A program made the translations under genes and the position numbers. From Bacteroidia bacterium (lineage in GTDB: Bacteria; Bacteroidota; Bacteroidia; NS11-12g; UBA9320), in NCBI GenBank assembly GCA_016779945.1, contig JADHMR010000012.1, positions 1 through 32,857 on the forward strand: DNA of 32,857 nucleotides, written 5' to 3'. Positions 8,273-15,472 of the stretch are shown here, piece by piece. A model generated the notes under the pieces. That model was given only the letters and a program-made list of their open reading frames with translations. It had not been told where the DNA came from and did not search any database. The first letter of the stretch is position 1, and the number at the start of each line of letters is the position of its first letter.

Positions 8273-8708
8273 GTTTTTTCTTAACTAATTAACTTACAAA
8301 TTTTTAAATAATTACGCTTAAGTTCCCCAAAATTACCACGTACAATAACATTTCCTAATCGTTAATTAGTGAATTAGAATTATTAACATACTATAAAAAA
8401 AATGTTAGTGGAACGTTAATAACCGACCACAAAAAACATAAACAACTAATAATCAGTACGATTTTATCAACATGCTTTTTTTAACTAAATAAAGTTTCAC
8501 GAAAATCTTAGTTAATACCTTTGAAATAAAGAAATGTAATTAACTGATAATCAAATCATTTATAATTATCAACTAAATTGATTCAAATAACTCAATTTGT
8601 ATACAATAAATAGTCAAATCAGAAGAAAAATGTAAAAAATAAGTAAAGGAATTGAAATGATTGCATGACACACTTTTTTGGTCTTATATTTGTTAGGTAG
8701 TATACAAA
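8273..8708. other. dnaB-clpC divergent intergenic region (436 bases, no gene seen)
   Basis: Very AT-rich stretch with many stops in all frames and no convincing small ORF. It holds the clpC promoter at its right end and a weak minus-strand -7 match (8328-8335) that could serve dnaB. A second plus-strand box, TACCTTTG (8516-8523), could give a clpC transcript with a long leader, but its -33 match is poor. A short inverted repeat, CTAAT...ATTAG, lies near 8355-8370. I see no repeat array or RNA gene. Confidence 0.6.
8661..8692 (+). promoter_or_regulatory. clpC promoter (TTG -33 box, TATATTTG -7 box)
   Basis: TTG at 8661-8663 and TATATTTG at 8685-8692 are separated by 21 bases, within the 17-23 range of the Bacteroidota sigma-ABfr consensus TTG/TAnnTTTG. 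The -7 box ends 16 bases before the clpC ATG, giving a leader of only about ten bases. Confidence 0.65.
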
Positions 8709-11228
8709 ATGGAGGCACAATTTTCACCAGGAGTTAAAGAAGTAATACAGTTTAGTCGTGAAGAAGCAATTCGACTAGGACACAGTTACATAGGCACAGA
8801 ACACTTATTGCTTGGTCTTATAAGACAAGGTGACGGAAAAGCAATCCGACACATGAAAGCAATGGGTATAGATATGCTCAGACTAAAAAAATCAATTGAA
8901 AATAGTATTCAAGACACCTCTAACAAAACCACTAATATTGGAAATATTCCCTTAACCAAACAAGCGGAAAAAGCCCTAAAAATAACATATTTAGAAGCCA
9001 AAATTTTTAAAGACGATGTTATTCGAACAGAACATCTACTTCTTTCTATTCTTAGAGATGAAGACAATGTTGCCTCACAGATCCTAAACCAATTCGGCGT
9101 AGATTACGACTTATTTAAAAGTGCTATGGAAGACAAATTCCCAGATACATCCATTGAAATGAGTAATGACTCACCAGAAGAGTTTTATCATGAAGAATCT
9201 GGAAAATCAACTCCCCCACAAAGCAAATCTAAATCAAAAAGTAAAACTCCTGTATTGGATAACTTTGGAAAAGACTTAACCAAATTGGCAGAAGCTGACA
9301 AATTGGACGCTATTGTTGGTAGGGAAAAAGAAATTGAACGAGTTTCTCAAATTTTAAGTCGAAGAAAAAAGAATAATCCCGTTTTAATTGGTGAACCTGG
9401 AGTAGGTAAAACTGCCATTGCTGAAGGATTAGCTCTTCGTATCTCCCAGCGAAAAGTATCTCGTGTTCTATTTGACAAAAGAGTTGTTACCCTCGATCTT
9501 GCTAGCCTTGTTGCTGGAACTAAGTACCGTGGTCAATTCGAAGAACGCATGAAAGCTGTCATGACTGAACTTGAAAAAACTGATAATATTATCTTGTTCA
9601 TAGATGAAATTCACACCATTGTTGGTGCAGGTGGTGCAAGTGGCTCTTTGGACGCTTCCAACATGTTTAAACCAGCACTTGCACGAGGAGAAATCCAATG
9701 CATCGGAGCAACTACTCTTGATGAATATCGTCAATATATTGAAAAAGACGGAGCTTTAGAACGAAGGTTTCAGAGCGTCATGGTAGAACCAACATCCCCA
9801 GAAGAAACGCTCGAAATCCTTGAAAATATAAAATCTAAATACGAGGACCACCACAGTGTAGAGTATACCACTGAGGCACTCGAAGCATCTGTTAAAATGA
9901 GTGTTCGGTACATCACAGACCGCCATTTACCTGACAAAGCCATTGATGTTCTTGATGAAGTTGGTGCACGTGTTCATTTGAGTAACATTCATGTACCACA
10001 GAACATCCAAGAGCTCGAACAAAAAATTGAAGAAATCAAGGAGAATAAAAATAGAGTAGTTAAAAGCCAAAAATACGAGGAAGCTGCACGTTTACGTGAT
10101 GAAGAAAAATCACTACTTGAAAGCCTTGAAGAAGAAAAAATTAAGTGGGAAGAAGACAGTAAAACTCAACGTTACAAAGTAAAAGAAGACGATGTAGCAG
10201 ATGTTATTGCAATGATGACAGGTATTCCTACCAAACGAATCGCTCAAAAAGAAGGAAATCGACTCCTCAAAATGGGAGAAGAATTAAAAGGCAGTGTAAT
10301 TGGACAAGATCAAGCTGTAGCCAAACTAACCAAAGCTATTCAACGCACACGTGCAGGACTGAAAGCACCCAACAAACCCATCGGATCATTTATTTTTCTT
10401 GGTAGTACTGGTGTTGGTAAAACAGAAATGGCTAAAACACTTGCCAAATACTTATTTGATTCTAAAGAAGCACTTCTTCGAATTGATATGAGTGAGTATA
10501 TGGAGAAATTTGCAGTGACAAGACTAGTGGGGGCTCCTCCGGGATATGTTGGATACGAAGAGGGAGGAATTTTAACTGAAAAAATTAGAAGAAAACCCTA
10601 CGCGGTCATCCTATTTGATGAAATTGAAAAAGCTCACCCAGATGTATTTAATCTCCTTCTTCAAGTATTGGACGAAGGCTTCTTAACCGATAGTCTAGGA
10701 AGAAAAGTAGATTTTAGAAATACCATTATTATCATGACTTCCAATATTGGTTCCCGACAACTTAAAGAATTTGGAGCGGGTGTAGGTTTTGGTACTAATG
10801 CCAAAACTCAAGCAGCTGATTTAAATTCTAAAGGAGTTATCGAAAATGCTCTCAAACGATTTTTCTCGCCCGAATTTTTAAATAGGATTGATGATGTAAT
10901 CGTTTTCAATTCGCTCGAGAAAGAACACATCCAACAAATACTTGAGTTATCTTTACTTGAATTGTTGTCTCGAATCAAACAAATTGGTTTTGATATAAAA
11001 CTAGACCAAGCATCTAAAAATTATCTGGCTGAAAAAGGTTTTGATTCTGATTTTGGGGCTCGACCACTCAACAGAGCTATTCAAAAATATTTAGAAGATC
11101 CATTGGCAGAAGAAATTTTGAAATCTGATATCAATGAAGGTGATTTGATTCATGTCAAATACGACAAAAAACTAGACAAATTGGTCTTCAAAAAAGAAAA
11201 AGGAAAAACTACTACAAAAGATAAATAA
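8709..11228 (+). CDS. clpC: ATP-dependent Clp protease ATP-binding subunit ClpC
   Basis: AAA+ unfoldase that feeds substrates to the ClpP peptidase. The 839-residue protein has the full ClpC layout. Two N-terminal Clp repeats begin at [20 protein letters not shown]. The first AAA+ domain has Walker A GEPGVGKT at about residues 228-235 and Walker [15 protein letters not shown]-like middle-domain helix follows ([18 protein letters not shown]). The second AAA+ domain has Walker A GSTGVGKT at about 565-572 and Walker [16 protein letters not shown]. The C-terminal D2-small domain contains [15 protein letters not shown]. The middle-domain UVR motif separates ClpC from ClpA and ClpB. It is preceded by its own promoter and appears monocistronic. 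ORF 9468-9734 (-) is a shadow. Confidence 0.96.
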   Translation: MEAQFSPGVKEVIQFSREEAIRLGHSYIGTEHLLLGLIRQGDGKAIRHMKAMGIDMLRLKKSIENSIQDTSNKTTNIGNIPLTKQAEKALKITYLEAKIFKDDVIRTEHLLLSILRDEDNVASQILNQFGVDYDLFKSAMEDKFPDTSIEMSNDSPEEFYHEESGKSTPPQSKSKSKSKTPVLDNFGKDLTKLAEADKLDAIVGREKEIERVSQILSRRKKNNPVLIGEPGVGKTAIAEGLALRISQRKVSRVLFDKRVVTLDLASLVAGTKYRGQFEERMKAVMTELEKTDNIILFIDEIHTIVGAGGASGSLDASNMFKPALARGEIQCIGATTLDEYRQYIEKDGALERRFQSVMVEPTSPEETLEILENIKSKYEDHHSVEYTTEALEASVKMSVRYITDRHLPDKAIDVLDEVGARVHLSNIHVPQNIQELEQKIEEIKENKNRVVKSQKYEEAARLRDEEKSLLESLEEEKIKWEEDSKTQRYKVKEDDVADVIAMMTGIPTKRIAQKEGNRLLKMGEELKGSVIGQDQAVAKLTKAIQRTRAGLKAPNKPIGSFIFLGSTGVGKTEMAKTLAKYLFDSKEALLRIDMSEYMEKFAVTRLVGAPPGYVGYEEGGILTEKIRRKPYAVILFDEIEKAHPDVFNLLLQVLDEGFLTDSLGRKVDFRNTIIIMTSNIGSRQLKEFGAGVGFGTNAKTQAADLNSKGVIENALKRFFSPEFLNRIDDVIVFNSLEKEHIQQILELSLLELLSRIKQIGFDIKLDQASKNYLAEKGFDSDFGARPLNRAIQKYLEDPLAEEILKSDINEGDLIHVKYDKKLDKLVFKKEKGKTTTKDK

Positions 11229-11562
11229 TCCCATTTATCTCCTGTTTATTCTAATTTTTACTTTGATTTATTGAATGCTTTTTGACTATTTATTGACTAA
11301 ATTTTAGCTAAAATATTGCTCAAAATAGGATTTGGTTAAATATCATACTCAAATATGACAAATATCATAAACGCGAAATTTAAACAACGCAAATCGCTGA
11401 TAAACAGTTATTTATTCAAAACAAGCTCAACGTTTATCACCTTATTTCTCAGCTCCTTAGCTCATTTTTTGTCATGACCCCGTTATAAGGAGTGCAACCC
11501 TATTGACAAATAGGGCTTCTGAATCTTAAATTCGTTAGAATAACATAAAAATAATTTCACCT
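11229..11562. other. clpC downstream intergenic region (334 bases, no gene seen)
   Basis: No supported ORF. It contains a 14-base perfect palindrome ATTTTAGCTAAAAT (11301-11314) and a 7-base-pair hairpin, CCCTATT-gaca-AATAGGG (11498-11515). No typical terminator with a T-run follows clpC. The right part is less AT-rich and precedes the broken T9SS gene, so it may hold that gene's promoter, but I could not find a TAnnTTTG box near its ATG. Confidence 0.5.
11498..11515. repeat. Perfect 7-bp hairpin in intergenic region
   Basis: CCCTATT and AATAGGG are exact inverted copies around the 4-base loop GACA. There is no T-run on either side, so it is not a standard intrinsic terminator. Role unknown; it lies 48 bases upstream of the T9SS pseudogene start. 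Confidence 0.5.
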
Positions 11563-12206
11563 ATGAAAGAACACTTCAAACAAAAAAAATGGCTTCACAA
11601 ATTAAAAACAATTTTGGCTCTAGGATTACTGCTTTTTGCAACCTCCGCAATGGCCCAACTCAATGGAACTTACACTATTGATTCAAGTACTGTCACAAGT
11701 GGCACAAACTATCAAAGTTTTGTAGATTTTGCTGACACTATTAATAAATATGGAGTCTCTGGCCAGAAGGAAATGACGTTTACAGATGGACTTTCGGAGA
11801 TGGTAGTAATGATGATTCTGAGAATCCAACCTATACCTATGATGAGACTGTAGATCAGGGAACATTTACGGTATGTTTAGCAACTAAAAAAGGAGAATGT
11901 TGGAATGATGAATGTGAGGATGTCACAATCGACTTAGTAGGAATTAGGAATCTTGCACAGGACAATGACATGATTAATCTATACCCTAATTCAACTACAG
12001 GAAAGTTCAACATTACCGTTGAAAATACTGGGGATGTAGTTGTTAAAGTTGGAGACATCTTAGGAAACGTTTTAGACATTGATGTAACTGACAATATGAA
12101 TGGTACATTCAGTATAGACTTATCAGTAGTAGCTGATGGCGTATACTTCGTACAAGTGAAAAACGGTGATTACTTCGCAACTAAACGAATCACAGTTTCT
12201 AAATAA
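11563..12206 (+). pseudogene. T9SS-secreted protein remnant (signal peptide + N-domain, PKD-like domain, type A sorting domain), frame-broken
   Basis: The first frame (from ATG 11563) gives a signal peptide ending in FATSAMA-Q. It continues as LNGTYTIDSSTVTSGTNYQSF and INKYGVSG, which resembles the opening of large Bacteroidota surface proteins. It then turns to nonsense and stops at 11853. A second frame, open from 11748, reads WPEGNDVYRWTFGDGSNDD and then FTVCLATKKGECWNDECEDVTI, a PKD-like domain. It continues without a stop into a type A sorting domain (LYPNSTTGKFNITVENTG ... GVYFVQVKNGDYFATKRITVSK). Total length is 644 bases, not a multiple of three. The N-domain seems cut at the point where homologues read GVSGPV, so an internal deletion with frame change around 11748-11775 is the best explanation. 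An assembly collapse of a repetitive gene is the main alternative. The ORF track shows the two halves as 11563-11853 and 11970-12206. Confidence 0.8.
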
Positions 12207-12209
12207 AAT

Positions 12210-12228
12210 AAGTTGTTTATTTCAACTT
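12210..12228 (+). repeat. Small hairpin between pseudogene stop and terminator
   Basis: AAGTTG and CAACTT are inverted copies with a 7-base loop, directly after the stop codon and just before the strong terminator. It may simply strengthen termination. Confidence 0.4.
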
Positions 12229-12231
12229 AAG

Positions 12232-12263
12232 AAAGTCCTCGTATTTATACGAGGACTTTTTTT
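12232..12263 (+). terminator. Strong intrinsic terminator
   Basis: A perfect 12-bp stem, AAAGTCCTCGTA / TACGAGGACTTT, with loop TTTA is followed by a T-run. It ends the T9SS gene transcript and insulates the thioredoxin-like operon downstream. Because the stem ends are A/T-rich, it could also work in the opposite direction, although no convergent gene is present. Confidence 0.9.
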
Positions 12264-12328
12264 ATTAAACAAAAGTTTGCATCATTAGAGAATAAGTAAA
12301 AAACTAGGTAAAATAATCACTATTCCTT

Positions 12329-12336
12329 TAAATTTG
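12329..12336 (+). promoter_or_regulatory. Candidate -7 box TAAATTTG before the thioredoxin-like gene
   Basis: TAAATTTG matches TAnnTTTG and ends 6 bases before the ATG at 12343, the same sequence and spacing as at 1440-1447. It lies after a terminator, so a promoter is needed here. No TTG -33 box is seen at 17-23 bases. Confidence 0.45.
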
Positions 12337-12342
12337 CTCTTA

Positions 12343-12870
12343 ATGGAAATAGGATCAAATCTCTTTAAATTTAGCCTTAAGGGTACCAACAATAGAACGT
12401 ATAATAACTTCACATTTGCTGACAGAACAGCCTTGGTAATTGTTGTTACTTGCAACCATTGCCCCTATGCAAGAGCATATTGGAGCCGGCTAATAAAACT
12501 CTACAACAAATTTGAAAAGGATAATCTGGGAATTCTTGCAATCAATGCAAATGATGCTGAAGCATATCCTGCAGATTCGTTTGATGCAATGAGAGACCTT
12601 CAAAAACAACTAAAATTACCCTTTCCCTATTTACACGACGAAACTCAAAAAGTTACTAAAAAACTAAAAGCCACAAGAACTCCAGAAGTTTTTGTATATA
12701 ATAGCAAACGAAAGCTTGTTTATAAAGGAGCTATAGACGATAACTGGGAAAATGAAGAAATGGTAACACGTGTTTTCTTGGAGGACGCTATTGAATATAC
12801 ATTGGATGGTATGGAGCCCGATTATGCCGAAATACCCGCTGTGGGATGCAGTGTAAAATGGAAAAAATAA
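12343..12870 (+). CDS. Thioredoxin-fold redoxin (PRX-like, CNHC active site)
   Basis: Thioredoxin-fold protein, 175 residues from ATG 12343. The ORF-track TTG start at 12334 lies inside a candidate -7 box, so I chose the ATG. The active-site motif VVVTCNHCPYARAYW has a CxxC pair at about C37 and C40. The cis-proline region TRTPEVFVYN follows, and the protein ends in VGCSVKWKK with a further conserved-looking cysteine. This pattern belongs to the peroxiredoxin-like/thioredoxin-family group seen widely in bacteria, whose members are usually annotated as redoxin or AhpC/TSA-like. There is no signal peptide, so it is probably cytoplasmic. Substrate unknown. It is the first gene of an operon with an SDR enzyme (6-base gap) and argS. 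Confidence 0.85.
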   Translation: MEIGSNLFKFSLKGTNNRTYNNFTFADRTALVIVVTCNHCPYARAYWSRLIKLYNKFEKDNLGILAINANDAEAYPADSFDAMRDLQKQLKLPFPYLHDETQKVTKKLKATRTPEVFVYNSKRKLVYKGAIDDNWENEEMVTRVFLEDAIEYTLDGMEPDYAEIPAVGCSVKWKK

Positions 12871-12876
12871 TGCCTA

Positions 12877-13695
12877 ATGGATTTGCTGAAAGGTAAAAAT
12901 ATAGTTATTACAGGAGCTTCTTCGGGGATTGGAAAAGCTTTAACAATAGAAGCCTCAAAATGCGGTGCTAATTTAGTCTTAGCTTCAAGACAAATAGATA
13001 AACTCGAAGCAATTAAATCAGAAATATCTAATCCAGTATCTACAATATTTTGTATTCAAACTGACGTAACAAGCCAAAAAGAATGCGAAAATTTAATTCA
13101 TTTAGCAAAACAAAAACTTGGAAGTATAGATGTCCTTATCAATAATGCTGGAATATCCATGCGAGCAGCATTTGATGAAGTAGAAACCCGTGTTTTAGAA
13201 GAAATAATGAATGTTAACTTTTGGGGTACTGTATATTGTACAAAAGCGGCAATTTCTTCGCTATTAGAGAGCAAAGGAAGCTTAGTTGCAGTTTCCTCTG
13301 TCACTGGTTTTAAAGGACTGCCCGGAAGAACTGGCTATGCCTCCTCTAAATTCGCAATTAATGGCCTTTTTGAGAGTATTCGAATGGAATACATGAATAG
13401 AGGCCTACACACACTGATAGCTTGCCCAGGATTCACTGCTAGTAATATACGGTACAATGCACTCACATCCAACGGGTCTAAACAAGAGCGTAGCCCAGGA
13501 AAAGAATCAGAAATGGATAAGGCATCAGATGTTGCACTTGACATTTTACAAGCAATAAGAGATCGTAAAGATTTTATGCTTACGAATAGACAAGGAAAGA
13601 TAATCTACTGGGTTAATAAATTTTTTCCTAAATTTTTAGAAAAAAGAATTCACAAAACCATCGCAAAGGAACCTAACTCTCCAATAAAAAATTAA
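12877..13695 (+). CDS. Short-chain dehydrogenase/reductase (SDR) family oxidoreductase
   Basis: Classical SDR of 272 residues with a Rossmann fold. It has the glycine-rich cofactor motif TGASSGIGKAL near residues 12-22, NNAGIS, the catalytic serine in VAVSSVTGFKG, and the catalytic pair Y-x3-K in GYASSKFAI. The C-terminal end is basic and hydrophobic (KIIYWVNKFFPKFLEKRIHK), suggesting possible membrane association as in the DHRS7-like group. The substrate cannot be deduced. It lies 6 bases after the redoxin gene, and its TAA overlaps the argS ATG by one base (TAATG), so the three genes form one transcription unit. Minus-strand ORFs inside it are shadows. Confidence 0.9.
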   Translation: MDLLKGKNIVITGASSGIGKALTIEASKCGANLVLASRQIDKLEAIKSEISNPVSTIFCIQTDVTSQKECENLIHLAKQKLGSIDVLINNAGISMRAAFDEVETRVLEEIMNVNFWGTVYCTKAAISSLLESKGSLVAVSSVTGFKGLPGRTGYASSKFAINGLFESIRMEYMNRGLHTLIACPGFTASNIRYNALTSNGSKQERSPGKESEMDKASDVALDILQAIRDRKDFMLTNRQGKIIYWVNKFFPKFLEKRIHKTIAKEPNSPIKN

Positions 13696-15458
13696 TGCGA
13701 ATCACAACGAAACTTACTGAAAAAACACAAGAGGCAATTAGCGAATTATACGACATTAGTGAATTTGATATAAGTTTCGAACAAACCAATCCAAAATTTG
13801 AAGGTGATCTGACCCTCGTTGTATTTCCATTTTTGAAATACAGTAAAAAAAGACCCGAAGACACAGCTGAAGAAATAGGAAACTTTCTCACCAAACAAGT
13901 GCATGAAATTAAATCTTTCAATATTGTTAAAGGTTTTCTGAATATTCAATTTAGCGACGAATACTGGTTGAACGAATTAAAAGATCACGTTAATTTGGGC
14001 ATTCAAATCCCTAAAATTGGTGATAATAATAAAATTGTTGTAGAATACTCCTCCCCTAACACCAATAAACCGCTACATCTTGGGCACATAAGAAATAACG
14101 TACTTGGTTATTCTATTTGTCAGATTTTTGATGCTGTTGGTTTTGACGTTGTAAAAAATAATTTGGTTAATGATCGAGGAATCCATATTTGTAAGAGTAT
14201 GGTTGCTTATCAGAAATGGGGAAACAATGAGACTCCTGAATCTTCTGGACTTAAAGGTGATCACCTTATTGGCAAATACTATGTAAAATTTGATAAAAAT
14301 TATCAAAAAGAAATTCAAGAATTGATTGCCAAAGGAATTGACAAAGAGGAAGCTAAAGAAAAATCATCTCTTATGATTGAAACTCGAAATATGCTCCAAA
14401 AATGGGAACAGGGTGATACGAACACCGTTGCTCTATGGAAGCAAATGAATGGTTGGGTTTATGAAGGTTTTGATCACACCTACAAAAGACTTGGAGTAAG
14501 TTTTGATAAAATCTACTATGAGTCAGACACCTATTTACTAGGTAAAGAAATTGTTCAGGAAGGATTAAAATCAGAGGTCTTTTTCAAAAAGGAGGATGGT
14601 AGTATTTGGATAGATCTCACCCCGGAGGGATTAGATGAAAAAATTGTTCAACGATCTGATGGAACATCAGTTTACATTACCCAAGATATTGGAACGGCTG
14701 ACCTAAAATACAACGAATTCAAGATGGATAAATTCGTCTATGTTGTAGGAAATGAACAAGACTATCATTTCAAAGTACTACAGCTTATCCTCAAACGATT
14801 AGGAAAATCATACGCAGATGGACTATATCACTTGAGCTATGGTATGGTAGATCTTCCAGAAGGTAAAATGAAAAGCCGTGAGGGAACTGTTGTAGATGCA
14901 GACGAATTAATGGATGAAGTTGTAGCAACTGCAAAAAAACAAACTGAAGAACTGGGGAAAACCGATGGAATGAGCTCGCAAGAACTATCTGATCTATATG
15001 AAGTTTTAGGTATAGGGGCTATTAAATATTACTTGCTAAAAGTGGATGCGAAAAAAAGAATGATGTATGATCCGAAAGAATCCATTGATTTTCAAGGCAA
15101 TACTGCACCATTTATCCAGTATACGTATACAAGAATAGCATCACTTCTTAGAGCTACAGAACAAGTGAATTTTGAAGTACCTGCTATTTTAAATCCCATA
15201 GAAAAGGAATTGGTTAAGCTAATTAGTAACTACCCTAATGTTATTCTATCCGCCGCAAACAATTACAATCCCTCAGAGGTAGCTAATGCTGTTTATGAAA
15301 TTGCTAAATCATTCAATAAGTTCTATCACGAACTCTCTATTCTTGGCGAACAAGATCATAATACACGTTGCTTCAGAATATCACTCTCAAACTCGGTGGG
15401 GCATACCATAAAACATGGATTTAATTTATTAGGAATACAAGTTCCTAATAGGATGTAA
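13695..15458 (+). CDS. argS: Arginyl-tRNA synthetase
   Basis: Class I aminoacyl-tRNA synthetase that charges tRNA-Arg. The 587-residue protein starts with the Arg-tRNA-synthetase N-terminal (Add-1) domain. The catalytic Rossmann domain contains EYSSPNTNKPLHLGHIRNN, the HIGH-type motif at about residues 127-130. The KMSKS-equivalent loop is EGKMKSREGT near residue 392. The C-terminal anticodon-binding DALR domain includes FIQYTYTRIASLLR and ends with SNSVGHTIKHGFNLLGI. It is complete and of normal length. The ATG overlaps the SDR stop by one base. It converges on a TonB-dependent receptor gene with a 10-base gap. Confidence 0.97.
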   Translation: MRITTKLTEKTQEAISELYDISEFDISFEQTNPKFEGDLTLVVFPFLKYSKKRPEDTAEEIGNFLTKQVHEIKSFNIVKGFLNIQFSDEYWLNELKDHVNLGIQIPKIGDNNKIVVEYSSPNTNKPLHLGHIRNNVLGYSICQIFDAVGFDVVKNNLVNDRGIHICKSMVAYQKWGNNETPESSGLKGDHLIGKYYVKFDKNYQKEIQELIAKGIDKEEAKEKSSLMIETRNMLQKWEQGDTNTVALWKQMNGWVYEGFDHTYKRLGVSFDKIYYESDTYLLGKEIVQEGLKSEVFFKKEDGSIWIDLTPEGLDEKIVQRSDGTSVYITQDIGTADLKYNEFKMDKFVYVVGNEQDYHFKVLQLILKRLGKSYADGLYHLSYGMVDLPEGKMKSREGTVVDADELMDEVVATAKKQTEELGKTDGMSSQELSDLYEVLGIGAIKYYLLKVDAKKRMMYDPKESIDFQGNTAPFIQYTYTRIASLLRATEQVNFEVPAILNPIEKELVKLISNYPNVILSAANNYNPSEVANAVYEIAKSFNKFYHELSILGEQDHNTRCFRISLSNSVGHTIKHGFNLLGIQVPNRM

Positions 15459-15472
15459 AACCTTGATTTTAC
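15427..15472. terminator. Possible bidirectional terminator hairpins at the argS/TonB receptor junction
   Basis: Two hairpins occupy the convergent gene ends. The first is TATTAGGAA-tacaag-TTCCTAATA (15427-15450, 9 bp perfect). The second is GTAAAA-ccttga-TTTTAC (15455-15472). Both overlap coding ends and have only short T-runs nearby, so termination is an inference from position. Confidence 0.35.

Noticed and set aside
11498-11515. Hairpin considered as the clpC terminator or a tRNA-like structure.
   Set aside because: No T-run on either side, about 270 bases from clpC, and no tRNA features such as a T-loop or CCA.
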